From: an uncultured Flaviramulus sp.
GTDB taxonomy: Bacteria > Bacteroidota > Bacteroidia > Flavobacteriales > Flavobacteriaceae
Assembly (NCBI GenBank): GCA_947495125.1
Contig: CANLXL010000002.1
Location: forward strand, 584,598 to 648,597
Length of the DNA: 64,000 nt
Reading direction: 5' to 3'
Part shown: positions 9,162-18,131 of the stretch, in pieces
Layout of the letters: the number at the start of each line of letters is the position of its first letter
Position numbering within the stretch: position 1 is the first letter of the stretch
The notes under the pieces: model-generated
What the model saw: only the letters and a program-made list of their open reading frames with translations
Told to the model about the DNA's origin: nothing
Databases searched by the model: none
Program-made: the position numbers and the translations under genes

Positions 9162-11015
9162 TTATTTTATGATTATTTCATCAATGAAAATCCATCCGGG
9201 GTTACCAACACCGGGATGTCCTTCAGGAATTTTTTCAATACCTTTTATACGCACTTTTATGTATCTGGTTTTTTGTTTCGTTTGCATGGTTAAGATATCG
9301 GTAAAATTAATTTTATCCTTAATTTCCCCTGAGATATTTGATAACACAGGTTTGTTAAAGAACACTCCGTCATCTGAAAAACTGGCCTCAAATTGTTTCG
9401 GACCAAAAACCCAATTTGATGGATTGTGCAGATACCCAAGATGAATACCGGATATAGCTTGTACGTTGTTGAGGTCTATTATGAACTCCAGATCTTTGCC
9501 TTCCTGCCCAATCCATTGTCCGGAGCTATAATCCATATAACCTCGCTTTCCATCGGTTAGCACCTTAATATTTTTATATCTATTGTTAAGTTTTTTTGTA
9601 GCTTTAATAGTTTTGTCCTTCCCTAAATGATTTATAGAAGCCAGTTTCTTTGGGATATCATCTTCATGGCTATGTTTCCATGTACGATATTCATGTTTGA
9701 GATCCTCAACGATGTCTGGATATTTTGTGGCTAAGTTTTGCATTTCAGAGACATCTTCAGCTAAATTAGATAAAAACAGCGCATCCTGTTCTAAATCTAA
9801 TGCTCCTTTATGCGAAGTGTCTTTAGGGTAGCCCATAAGTTTCCAATTACCTTTTCTAACCGCCCATTGGTTACCATATTTCCAGAAAGCCCCTGTTCTT
9901 GGAGAGGTCGTTTTAGGTTTTCTAATCATTCCAGACATGTCTAACCCATCAATATGCTTTGGAAAACTTTTTATACCGCAAAGACTAGCCAAGGTTGGTA
10001 GCCAATCGATATTTACAAGAAATTTTTCATTCACCATATTTTCGGGTAAATTGTTTTTCCAGCTAATGATTGTTGGGAGCCTGATCCCACCTTCAAACAA
10101 ACTGCTTTTCGCGCCGCGATAGGGTCCGGAGTCTCCGCCACCATTAAAGGCACGCATTTCCGTAGAGTATCCATTATCTGACTGATAGATAATTATGGTG
10201 TTGTCTCTTATACCCAATGCTTCCAATTTATCCATTAAAAAGCCAATACGTTCATCGATGGTTGATATAAAGGCGGCATAATCCCCTCTGGGTTTTTCAA
10301 CATCTTTATAATAATCTCTCCACTTATCAGTAGGCTGGTAAGGGTAATGGGGCATGTTAATGGCGTAAAACATAAAAAACGGATCGCTTTTATGATCTTC
10401 AACATATTGCAAAGCCCTGTCTGAGGCGAGATCCGGAAAATATTGTCCGTCGTAAAACACTTCTTTTCCGTTTTCATAAAGATCATGAATATTAGGGCCC
10501 GCCCAAAAAAAGTAATGAGAATAATTATCGATACAACCACGTAAATGCCCAAAGGAATAATCGAAACCTTGAGCATTAGGCGATGTTTCTTGACTCATCC
10601 CTAAGTGCCATTTTCCTATATGTCCGGTTTTATAGCCATTATCTTTGAAGAGCTCGGCGAGGGTATACTGTGCACTTGGCATACCATGGGACCCGGGAAC
10701 ATGAGAGGTGTTACTCGGGACCCCTGCACTTTGCGGATATTTTCCAGTTAATAAAGCAGCTCTGGATGGCGCACACACAGGTGCTGCAACGTAGGCTTGT
10801 GTAAATCTCGTGCCTTCTCTGGCCAATTGATCTATATTGGGGGTGTAAATATCTGTAGCTCCATAACTTCCTAAATCAACAGATCCTTGATCATCGGTAT
10901 AAATAACAATGACATTGGGTTTGGATGCTATTTGAGCATTGTGATGCAAACCTATCAATAAGAAGCATACAGGAACAAGTACTTTGTTTAAAAGGGAAGT
11001 GGCATTCATCGTCAT
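9162..11015 (-). CDS. type I sulfatase with C-terminal discoidin-like domain
   Basis: This 617-residue exported sulfatase has a Sec signal peptide (residues 1 to about 28), the metal-site DDQG at 41-44, and the formylglycine motif C81-A-P-S-R85 followed by AALLTG. IGKWHLGM and a long catalytic core follow. After about residue 470 there is an extra domain of about 140 residues whose pattern (predicted beta-sandwich, ending in GWIFIDEIIIK) resembles F5/8 type C carbohydrate-binding domains. This suggests binding to a sulfated glycan. It is the first gene of the sulfatase pair. A possible internal start two codons later (MNATSLL) would not change the signal peptide. No SusC/SusD pair or glycanase accompanies it in this window. 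Confidence 0.92.
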   Translation of the reverse strand: MTMNATSLLNKVLVPVCFLLIGLHHNAQIASKPNVIVIYTDDQGSVDLGSYGATDIYTPNIDQLAREGTRFTQAYVAAPVCAPSRAALLTGKYPQSAGVPSNTSHVPGSHGMPSAQYTLAELFKDNGYKTGHIGKWHLGMSQETSPNAQGFDYSFGHLRGCIDNYSHYFFWAGPNIHDLYENGKEVFYDGQYFPDLASDRALQYVEDHKSDPFFMFYAINMPHYPYQPTDKWRDYYKDVEKPRGDYAAFISTIDERIGFLMDKLEALGIRDNTIIIYQSDNGYSTEMRAFNGGGDSGPYRGAKSSLFEGGIRLPTIISWKNNLPENMVNEKFLVNIDWLPTLASLCGIKSFPKHIDGLDMSGMIRKPKTTSPRTGAFWKYGNQWAVRKGNWKLMGYPKDTSHKGALDLEQDALFLSNLAEDVSEMQNLATKYPDIVEDLKHEYRTWKHSHEDDIPKKLASINHLGKDKTIKATKKLNNRYKNIKVLTDGKRGYMDYSSGQWIGQEGKDLEFIIDLNNVQAISGIHLGYLHNPSNWVFGPKQFEASFSDDGVFFNKPVLSNISGEIKDKINFTDILTMQTKQKTRYIKVRIKGIEKIPEGHPGVGNPGWIFIDEIIIK

Positions 11016-11173
11016 GGCTTAGATATAAACTTATGAAAGTTAAAAATAATATAAATTAATGAGTTTTTTTTTAGACTAATAACGTATTCTGCCTTACGGA
11101 GAACATTTTAAATTCATCTTAGATTTAAAAGCACGATTATAAAACCGCTAAGTGAGCGGAATACTTATATAAA

Positions 11174-11210
11174 AAAAACGTCCAATGTAATTTTAACAAT
11201 GGACGTTTTT
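11174..11210 (-). terminator. intrinsic terminator of purL
   Basis: An 11-bp perfect stem (TGGACGTTTTT pairing with AAAAACGTCCA) with a 15-nt loop lies 17 bases after the purL stop. On the minus strand it runs into a T-tract of about eight bases. Confidence 0.85.
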
Positions 11211-11227
11211 CATATGGGATTAAAACT

Positions 11228-14200
11228 TTATTTCTGCCTTTTTTCGATCCACGCTTTTGCATTGACAAAGGCTTCCAGCCATGGAGATACTTCATCTTGA
11301 CGTCCTTCCGGATAGTGAGCCCAGTTCCATTGGAAAGTAGAACGTTCTATATGGGGCATGGTTACTAAGTGTCTTCCGGTTTTATCGCACATCATGGCGG
11401 TGTTAAAATCTGAGCCATTTGGGTTGGAAGGATATCCCTCATAACCGTACTTAGCAACAATACGATACTTGTCTTCAGAATATGGTAAACTATATTTTCC
11501 TTCACCATGAGAAATCCAAACTCCTAAAGTACTTCCGGCTAAAGAGGATAGCATCACAGAGTTGTTATTTTGAATGTTTACAGAAGTAAACGCACTTTCA
11601 TGTTTCCCGGAATCATTATACGTAAGTTTTCCATGTATGTCATGATCCGGATTCACCAAATCTAATTCCATCCATAATTGAGCCCCGTTGCAAATGCCAA
11701 CAGATAGAGTGTCTTCTCTGGCAAAAAAGTCTTTAATGACTTTATTGGCCTTCTCATTATATTTTATGGCACCTGCCCAACCTTTTGCAGAGCCTAACAC
11801 ATCAGAGTTAGAAAAACCACCAACGGCTCCTAAAAACTGAATATCTTCGAGGGTTTCACGACCCGATATTAAGTCGGTCATATGTACATCTTTCACATCA
11901 AAACCAGCTAAATACATGGCGTTTGCCATTTCGCGTTCTGAGTTACTGCCTTTTTCTCGCAGAATAGCTGCTTTAGGTCTATTGCCTCCGGTTTCAGGTA
12001 ATTTACCAGTAAAATGTTCTGGAAACTTATATTGTAAAGGTTGATTTTTATAATTGTTAAATCTGTCTTCTGCTAAATTATTCGCTGTTTGCTTTTGGTC
12101 TAATAAGAATGATGTTTTGTACCAAACATCTCTTAAGCGTGAAACGGTCATTGTGAATACTTCAGCTTGATTAATCACACTTAAGTTGTCACTTTCAGTA
12201 ACTTTCCCAATATTAACGAAATCAATATTCGCATCGGATAAAGTATTTTCAATGGATGCATCTTTCGCCTGAATTACAATTCCAGCATTTTCAGCAAATA
12301 ATATTTTAAGAGTATCCTTTTCGTTTAAATCCGATAGGTCTAATTCAGCGCCAACATTATTATCTGCAAAACATAATTCTAAAAGTGTAGTAATTAATCC
12401 ACCAGAAGCCACATCATGACCAGCAACAATTTTTTCGTTTCTAATTAAACCTTGAATGGTATTAAATACATTCTTAACATAGCCAGCATCTTTTACATTA
12501 GGTGTATCGTTTCCAACTTTATTTAAAATCTGAGCAAAAGAACTTCCTCCTAATTTAAACTTATCTTGAGATACATTGATATAATAGATATTGCCCGCAT
12601 TCTTATTAAAAACAGGTTCAACCACTCTAGATATATCATTACAATTAGCCGCTGCTGAAATGATAACAGTTCCCGGAGAAATAACATCTTCGTTAGGATA
12701 TTTCTGTTTCATAGACAGCGAATCCTTCCCGGTTGGAACATTAATACCTAAATCAATTGAAAATTCTGAAATGGCTTTTACGGCTTCATATAAGCGCGCG
12801 TCTTCACCTTCATTTTTGCAAGGCCACATCCAGTTTGCGGATAATGATACGCTTTTTAAACCATCTTTTAAAGGGGCCCAAATAATATTCGTTAATGCTT
12901 CAGTGATTGAGTTTCTGCTCCCTGCAACCGGATTTATTAAACCTGAAATAGGGGAGTGCCCAATGGAGGTAGCAATACCCTCTTTGCCTTTATAATCTAA
13001 AGCCATAACCCCCACATTATTTAGTGGCAATTGTAACGGGCCTGCACATTGCTGTTTCGCTACTTTACCACCAACGCAGCGGTCAACCTTATTCGTTAAC
13101 CAATCTTTACAGGCTACAGCTTCTAGCTGTAAAACGTGTTCTAAATACTCTTGAAAACTGTTTGCATCATAAGAAACTTCACTATAGTGTCGCTTCACCA
13201 TATGGTCAGTCATAATGGTTTTGGGTGAACTTCCAAACATATCATTCATTCCTAAATCCATAGGTTTATCTCCTTTGGTTTTAGATTCGAATGTAAAACG
13301 ATCATTACCGGTAACATCACCAACGGTATACATTGGCGAACGTTCACGATCGGCAATCCTATTTAAGGTGTCGATGTGTTCCTCTCCAATAACCAAGCCC
13401 ATACGTTCCTGGGATTCGTTACCAATAATTTCTTTGGCAGAAAGGGTAGGGTCTCCAACCGGTAAAGCATCCAAATCAATTTTTCCTCCGGTATCTTCAA
13501 CCAATTCAGACAGACAGTTGAGGTGTCCACCGGCTCCATGATCGTGAATAGACACGATAAAATTCTCATCGCTTTCAACCATGCCTCGAACAGCATTAGC
13601 CGCACGTTTTTGCATTTCGGGATTGGAACGTTGTACCGCATTTAATTCAATACCTGAGGCAAATTCTCCAGTATCGGCGGAAGATACGGCTGCACCTCCC
13701 ATACCAATACGGTAGTTTTCGCCACCGAGTATTACAATTTTATCACCAGTTTTTGGTGTGTCCTTTAGCGCCTGATCTGCCTTGCCGTAACCAATACCTC
13801 CAGCTTGCATAATCACTTTATCGAAACCTAACTTTCGGGCTTCTTCTTCGTGCTCGAAGGTTAATACAGAACCACAAATAAGCGGTTGACCAAACTTGTT
13901 TCCAAAGTCCGAAGCCCCGTTAGATGCTTTGATCAAAATATCCATTGGAGTTTGGTATAACCATTTTCGTTCTTCCACGCCGTTTTCCCATAATCTGTTT
14001 TCTTCTAAGCGCGAATAAGACGTCATATACACCGCAGTTCCCGCAAGTGGTAATGAACCTTTTCCTCCGGCAAGTCTATCTCTAATCTCGCCTCCGGATC
14101 CTGTTGCGGCACCATTAAAAGGCTCCACTGTTGTTGGGAAGTTATGTGTTTCCGCTTTCAATGAAATGACAGATTCGAAATCTTCAGTCGTATAATAATC

Positions 14201-14890
14201 CGGAATGTCTGCACGTTTTGGAGCAAACTGCTCCACTTTCGGGCCTTTTATAAAGGCCACATTATCTTTATATGCCGAAACAATATCGTTAGGATGTTGT
14301 TTTGAAGTTTCTTTAATAAGTTTAAAAAGTGAGGTCGGTTTTTCTTCACCATCAATAACAAAAGTGCCGTTAAAAATCTTATGACGGCAATGTTCAGAAT
14401 TCACCTGAGAAAACCCAAAAACTTCCGAATCGGTTAATGGACGACCAATCCTTTTCGAAACTCCGTCAAGGTATTCAATTTCTTCGTCACTCAATGCTAA
14501 ACCTTCTTGTTGGTTGTATGCCGAAATGTCTTCAATATTTAATATAGGCTCGGGATGAATGTCTATAGTAAATATGTCTTGATTTAAGCCATTGAATTTT
14601 TCAGAAATCATAGGATCGAAATCTTTGGAGTTTTCAGTTGAAGCTCTAAATTTTTCAATTCTAATAATACCTTCAACGCCCATATTTTGAGTAATTTCTA
14701 CAGCATTGGTACTCCATGGCGTAATCATGGCAGCTCGTGGACCAATAAAAAAAGCGTCTAGAGACGCCGCGTTTATTTTAGGTTGATTGCCAAAAAGCCA
14801 GTTAAGCTTAGAGATGGTTTCGGTAGATAATTCTTTTGTGGCTTGAACAGCAAACACTTTACTGTTTTGGTTTCCGAAGAAATGAATCAT
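11228..14890 (-). CDS. purL: phosphoribosylformylglycinamidine synthase (large, single-chain PurL)
   Basis: This is the 1220-residue single-chain FGAM synthase, close to the E. coli length (about 1295). It carries out step four of purine synthesis: FGAR + glutamine + ATP to FGAM. The synthetase half carries ETHNFPTTVEPFNGAATGSGG. The C-terminal glutaminase carries the nucleophile in VGICNGAQ (C1067) with H1180 and E1182 in MPHIER. The start chosen here is ATG at 14890 (MIHFFGN), which matches the usual flavobacterial N-terminus. An in-frame ATG at 14926 exists, but it overlaps a TAAATTTG promoter -7 element, so the longer form is unlikely to be made. Transcription ends at the hairpin just downstream. 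Confidence 0.95.
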   Translation of the reverse strand: MIHFFGNQNSKVFAVQATKELSTETISKLNWLFGNQPKINAASLDAFFIGPRAAMITPWSTNAVEITQNMGVEGIIRIEKFRASTENSKDFDPMISEKFNGLNQDIFTIDIHPEPILNIEDISAYNQQEGLALSDEEIEYLDGVSKRIGRPLTDSEVFGFSQVNSEHCRHKIFNGTFVIDGEEKPTSLFKLIKETSKQHPNDIVSAYKDNVAFIKGPKVEQFAPKRADIPDYYTTEDFESVISLKAETHNFPTTVEPFNGAATGSGGEIRDRLAGGKGSLPLAGTAVYMTSYSRLEENRLWENGVEERKWLYQTPMDILIKASNGASDFGNKFGQPLICGSVLTFEHEEEARKLGFDKVIMQAGGIGYGKADQALKDTPKTGDKIVILGGENYRIGMGGAAVSSADTGEFASGIELNAVQRSNPEMQKRAANAVRGMVESDENFIVSIHDHGAGGHLNCLSELVEDTGGKIDLDALPVGDPTLSAKEIIGNESQERMGLVIGEEHIDTLNRIADRERSPMYTVGDVTGNDRFTFESKTKGDKPMDLGMNDMFGSSPKTIMTDHMVKRHYSEVSYDANSFQEYLEHVLQLEAVACKDWLTNKVDRCVGGKVAKQQCAGPLQLPLNNVGVMALDYKGKEGIATSIGHSPISGLINPVAGSRNSITEALTNIIWAPLKDGLKSVSLSANWMWPCKNEGEDARLYEAVKAISEFSIDLGINVPTGKDSLSMKQKYPNEDVISPGTVIISAAANCNDISRVVEPVFNKNAGNIYYINVSQDKFKLGGSSFAQILNKVGNDTPNVKDAGYVKNVFNTIQGLIRNEKIVAGHDVASGGLITTLLELCFADNNVGAELDLSDLNEKDTLKILFAENAGIVIQAKDASIENTLSDANIDFVNIGKVTESDNLSVINQAEVFTMTVSRLRDVWYKTSFLLDQKQTANNLAEDRFNNYKNQPLQYKFPEHFTGKLPETGGNRPKAAILREKGSNSEREMANAMYLAGFDVKDVHMTDLISGRETLEDIQFLGAVGGFSNSDVLGSAKGWAGAIKYNEKANKVIKDFFAREDTLSVGICNGAQLWMELDLVNPDHDIHGKLTYNDSGKHESAFTSVNIQNNNSVMLSSLAGSTLGVWISHGEGKYSLPYSEDKYRIVAKYGYEGYPSNPNGSDFNTAMMCDKTGRHLVTMPHIERSTFQWNWAHYPEGRQDEVSPWLEAFVNAKAWIEKRQK

Positions 14891-14923
14891 TATATGTTGG
14901 TTTGTATTGTGTTTAACAAAGTG

Positions 14924-14931
14924 CAAATTTA
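14924..14931 (-). promoter_or_regulatory. candidate -7 element (TAAATTTG) of the purL promoter
   Basis: On the minus strand the octamer TAAATTTG matches the Bacteroidota -7 consensus TAnnTTTG. It lies 33 bases before the ATG at 14890. No clear TTG -33 element is seen at the standard distance, so confidence is moderate. Confidence 0.45.
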
Positions 14932-15015
14932 CTTCTTTTTAGCGGAACTTCTTCTAAATAACCGGTGTAAAATCGATAGTTATTCACGAGTTTTAAACAA
15001 GCGGTTTTATGATGC

Positions 15016-15098
15016 GGGCGTTACCCAGAGGGTCGGGCTTTCACTACTCGCTTCCTCCTTCGTCGGCGAGCTCAAACAAGCCGTTCAATCCCTAACGC
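15016..15098 (-). repeat. flavobacterial dispersed structured repeat (possible Flavo-1-type RNA)
   Basis: Read on the minus strand this begins GCGTTAGGGATTGAACGG and ends GCCCGACCCTCTGGGTAACG. The ends pair (GCGTTA at 15098-15093 with TAACGC at 15023-15018), and an inner hairpin pairs CTCGC (15047-15051) with GCGAG (15066-15070). I recognise this layout (GCGTTAGGGATTG ... CCCGACC ... GGTAACGCCC) from intergenic regions of many Flavobacteriaceae. It may correspond to the Rfam Flavo-1 motif, but that identification is from memory. It lies between a fructosamine-kinase gene and purL, so it would be in the purL leader or the upstream gene's 3' end. Confidence 0.6.
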
Positions 15099-15158
15099 AA
15101 ATGTCTGCTATGATGGTTTTTAAGTCTGATGTGGGTTTAGTAATAGCGAACGATAAGA

Positions 15159-16019
15159 CTAAAAATATGTGTTTAGTATAGACATCACCGCACCATGATA
15201 AGAGTTTCCAAATAAATTCAAATGCACTAAAAGGTAATAGAGTTGGTAAATTTCCATGCGAGCCTGGGTATGCGCGTCGGAGCTTATATGAGCGTTATAA
15301 CCTTCATAGAATGTATGGCTAAAACCACCAAATAATTTGGTCATGGCAATATCGACCTCATGATGCCCAAAATAGACCGCCGGGTCGATTAAATATGGGA
15401 TATCGTCTTTGGAGATTAAATAATTCCCGCTCCAAAGGTCACCGTGTAATAATGAAGGTTTCACGTTTGCCATTAGAGGCTGCAAATTGTTTTTAATTTG
15501 TTCTACAGAAGGCATTTCATTATTCGCAAGTAAATGGTTTTTACCCGCTAGTCTTAATTGAGGCAATAAGCGTTCTTGAGTATAAAATTCTAACCAGCTT
15601 TTTTGCTGTTCGTTTTGTTGTACTAAGCTACCAATAAAACTGTCTTGGTCTAAGCCAAAATACTCCGAAGTATGGCTGTGCAATTGTGCCAATTGATGCC
15701 CCAAAGATTCAAAATTTTTTGTAGATGGAGATTTACTTTCAATATGTTCCAAAATTAAAAAAGCAAAACCTTTATAGGTATTGCAAGCTATGATTTTCGG
15801 AGTTTTTATGGTGTTGGTTTTTGCGATCAACTGCAAACCATATGCTTCGGCTTGAAACATTTTTAAAGCCTCGGGAGATGTATTTGTTTTTATGAAAAAG
15901 GAATTATTTGTTGTGTCAATCCTATAAGCCTTAGAAATATCACCACCTTGAACGGGTGAAATTAGTGTAATGGGGTGGTTTAGGATGTCTGATATATAGT
16001 TTTTAAAATCGGTTGTCAT
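15159..16019 (-). CDS. fructosamine kinase family protein
   Basis: This 286-residue aminoglycoside-phosphotransferase-fold protein has the kinase catalytic loop LLHGDLWSGNYL near residues 193-204 and DPAVYFGH shortly after, the metal-binding aspartate typical of fructosamine-3-kinases. Members phosphorylate ribulosamine or fructosamine adducts on lysines, which then decompose, so they repair glycated proteins in the cytoplasm. The family length (about 290) is matched and no truncation is seen. It is followed on the same strand by the structured repeat and purL, and preceded by a reductase gene with a 37-base gap, so a short operon with the latter is possible. Confidence 0.88.
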   Translation of the reverse strand: MTTDFKNYISDILNHPITLISPVQGGDISKAYRIDTTNNSFFIKTNTSPEALKMFQAEAYGLQLIAKTNTIKTPKIIACNTYKGFAFLILEHIESKSPSTKNFESLGHQLAQLHSHTSEYFGLDQDSFIGSLVQQNEQQKSWLEFYTQERLLPQLRLAGKNHLLANNEMPSVEQIKNNLQPLMANVKPSLLHGDLWSGNYLISKDDIPYLIDPAVYFGHHEVDIAMTKLFGGFSHTFYEGYNAHISSDAHTQARMEIYQLYYLLVHLNLFGNSYHGAVMSILNTYF

Positions 16020-16056
16020 GATTTAAAAATAGGATATCATAACTTAAATTCAAATG

Positions 16057-16596
16057 TTAATGCTTTCTTTTATAATGACTTTGAACGATTTGATCTAAAA
16101 ACACCTCCGTTTTAACATGATCGAATACTAACGATTTTGGGAGTATATCAAACAAAGGAACACCTTCTCCCAATACGATGGGAATCGTGGTTAACCTGAG
16201 TTCGTCAATTAAATCGTTTTTGAGGAAACTTTGAACTATTTTTCCGCCGTCAATATACAGGTTGTGAAATCCTTTGTTATGGATGGTTTTTAAAACCTCC
16301 TTTATGTCTCCACTAAGCAAGGTTACTTTATTTTCAAGAGTTTTCGGAATTTCTTTTAACGAATGGCTTAGAACAAAAACATGTTTTTCATATGGCCATT
16401 CTATATCAAAACCAAGAACGGTTTTAAAAGAATTTTTTCCCATGACAATAGCATCGATGTCATTCATAAGGGCATAATAACCCATATCGTGCTGATCCGG
16501 ATTCGGAATCATATCCAACCAATCCAATTCGCCATGTTTTCCGGCGATGTAATTATCAATACTTTTACCTAGAAATACGATGTTTTTATGTGCCAT
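16057..16596 (-). CDS. dihydrofolate reductase family protein (RibD C-terminal type, YyaP-like)
   Basis: This 179-residue protein has the RibD_C/DHFR fold: an N-terminal strand KNIVFLGKSIDNYIAG, a dinucleotide-binding region IVMGKNSFKTV near 50-60, and LYIDGGKIVQSFLKNDLIDEL near 115-135 with TIPIVLGEGVPLF after it. Family members are NADPH-dependent reductases related to the second domain of the riboflavin enzyme RibD, but most free-standing ones, like this, have no proven substrate. It is unlikely to be the housekeeping DHFR because the usual folate-site signature is absent. It lies upstream of the fructosamine kinase gene on the same strand. Confidence 0.8.
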   Translation of the reverse strand: MAHKNIVFLGKSIDNYIAGKHGELDWLDMIPNPDQHDMGYYALMNDIDAIVMGKNSFKTVLGFDIEWPYEKHVFVLSHSLKEIPKTLENKVTLLSGDIKEVLKTIHNKGFHNLYIDGGKIVQSFLKNDLIDELRLTTIPIVLGEGVPLFDILPKSLVFDHVKTEVFLDQIVQSHYKRKH

Positions 16597-16743
16597 AATT
16601 CAAAATGTGCTAATTCAAAACAAAAATGTAAAATTACGTGATTCTGGAATACCTTGAGAATGACAATGAAAAATAATAAAGATAGGGCTGAGAGATGCTC
16701 ATCCGACACTTTGGAGTTCCCAGAATGGCATTACCTTTTATTT

Positions 16744-17979
16744 TTAGGCGTTTTTCTCTAACAAAGCCATGTAAAACCCATCATAACCCGAGGTGTGTGC
16801 CAGGACTTTTTTATCTTTAACTAGAGTGAAATCTGCTCCGGCTTCAGAATTTAAAAAGGTTTCCACTTGATTTTGATTTTCGGAAGGTAAAACAGAGCAT
16901 GTCGCATATACTAATTTGCCTTCTGGTTTTACCATTTTAGAGTATTGTTGCAATACGTCTTGTTGGGTTTCTCGAATACGATCTAAAAATTCAGGTTCCA
17001 ATTTCCATTTGGCATCTGGGTTTCTACGCAGTACCCCCAAACCGGAACAAGGAGCATCAATCAGCACCCGATCGGCTTTATTATGCAGCTTTTTTATGGG
17101 TTTGGTGGAGTCGATCACTTTTAACTCGACATTGTGTACGCCATTACGTCGTGCTCTGATTTTTAATTTTTTAAGTTTACTTTCATAGATGTCCATGGCA
17201 ATAATTTGCCCTTTGTTTTCCATTAAAGACGCAATATGAAGAGTTTTACCTCCTGCACCGGCACAAGTGTCCACCACTTTCATACCAGGTTTTACATCCA
17301 GAAAATCTGCTACCAACTGTGATGATGCGTCCTGAACTTCAAAAAAGCCTTTTTTAAAAGCCTCAGTAACAAAAACATTAGTCCGTTCTTTCAGTTTAAG
17401 CGCAAATGGGTGGTCTTTAATGAATTCGGTATCAATATCTAAATCAAATAATTCTGCTTGAAGCTTTTCTTTTGTTGTTTTGAGGGTGTTGACTCTTAAA
17501 ATAACATCGGCTTGTTCATTTTGCATCGCTATCTCTTTGGTCCATTGGCGCTCACCTAGCTCCTCCAAACCGACATTATCCATCCAATCGGGGATGGACT
17601 CTCTAAATTTTCTAATTTTAGATAGCTCATCAAAACGCCCTTTTATTTTTCGTGTTGGCGTGCTTTCAAAATATTTCCAATCTGGTAATTTTATGCCTTT
17701 TAAAGTGGCCCATACAGCAAACATACGCCACAGGTTGTCTCTGTCAAAAGGCTCTTTTACTTCAGAAATTTCAGCATATAAACGTTTCCAACGCACCATA
17801 TCGTAAGTAGTTTCCGCAACAAATCCTCTGTCCCGAGATCCCCATCGTTTATCGCGTTTTAAAAGTTGTTGAATGACCTTATCGGCATATTTATCCTCGT
17901 TGAAAATTTGAGTCAATCCATCAATAACGGCAAAGCATAAGTTTCTATGTAATCGCATCTTGTATAAATAAGGCTGCAA
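16744..17979 (-). CDS. RsmB/NOP2-family RNA m5C methyltransferase
   Basis: This 411-residue SAM-dependent methyltransferase has an N-terminal NusB/RsmB-like helical region (to about 150). The SAM motif VVDTCAGAGGKTLHIASL follows, then motif IV LIDAPCSGLGVLRRNPD and motif VI ATCSVLPSENQNQVE. The two cysteines (in DAPCSG and ATCSV) are the release and nucleophile cysteines of m5C methyltransferases. It probably methylates a cytosine of 16S rRNA, as RsmB does at C967, but the exact target cannot be decided here. Family length and start (MQPYLYKMRLHRN; an alternative ATG is at residue 8) look normal. It is transcribed divergently from the sigma-factor gene at 18132. Confidence 0.88.
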   Translation of the reverse strand: MQPYLYKMRLHRNLCFAVIDGLTQIFNEDKYADKVIQQLLKRDKRWGSRDRGFVAETTYDMVRWKRLYAEISEVKEPFDRDNLWRMFAVWATLKGIKLPDWKYFESTPTRKIKGRFDELSKIRKFRESIPDWMDNVGLEELGERQWTKEIAMQNEQADVILRVNTLKTTKEKLQAELFDLDIDTEFIKDHPFALKLKERTNVFVTEAFKKGFFEVQDASSQLVADFLDVKPGMKVVDTCAGAGGKTLHIASLMENKGQIIAMDIYESKLKKLKIRARRNGVHNVELKVIDSTKPIKKLHNKADRVLIDAPCSGLGVLRRNPDAKWKLEPEFLDRIRETQQDVLQQYSKMVKPEGKLVYATCSVLPSENQNQVETFLNSEAGADFTLVKDKKVLAHTSGYDGFYMALLEKNA

Positions 17980-18077
17980 AGTTACATTTTAAATATGTAT
18001 TATTTGTTTAACCGTTGATAAGTTAATTGGTTGCAGTGTTTAATTTTATATAAATTTGAAAAACTTCAAGAACATTG

Positions 18078-18107
18078 CGCAAGTTTTTGTTTTTTTGAGC
18101 ATCTAAA
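18078..18107 (+). promoter_or_regulatory. ECF-A promoter motif, copy 1 (before the sigma gene)
   Basis: CGCAAGTTTTT (18078-18088), then 11 bases, then CATCTAAA (18100-18107). The offset from the first C of one block to the first C of the other is 22 nt, as in the three other copies at 18711, 19637 and 21542. The two blocks sit where -35 and -10 elements would be for the TTG-started sigma gene 24 bases downstream, suggesting autoregulation by this ECF factor. Confidence 0.72.
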
Positions 18108-18121
18108 CTTGTACAAGTTTA
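18104..18121. promoter_or_regulatory. 18-bp perfect palindrome at the predicted transcription start of the sigma gene
   Basis: TAAACTTGTACAAGTTTA is an exact inverted repeat with no spacer. It overlaps the last bases of the CATCTAAA element and covers the expected start point of transcription. It could be an operator for a separate repressor, or fold as a small hairpin. The other three copies of the promoter motif lack it. Confidence 0.5.
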
Positions 18122-18131
18122 ATTTATTTTT

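Noticed and set aside
14890..15158. Purine riboswitch before purL
   Set aside because: The known purine aptamer core was not found; the structured repeat there has a different shape and is likely dispersed.
16640..16726. ATTCTGG ... CCAGAAT inverted pair as a REP element, and CCGGTAGAACCGG at 38620-38632
   Set aside because: Both look like small dispersed dyads common in flavobacterial gaps, but each is too short and too unlike the other to call a family from one window.
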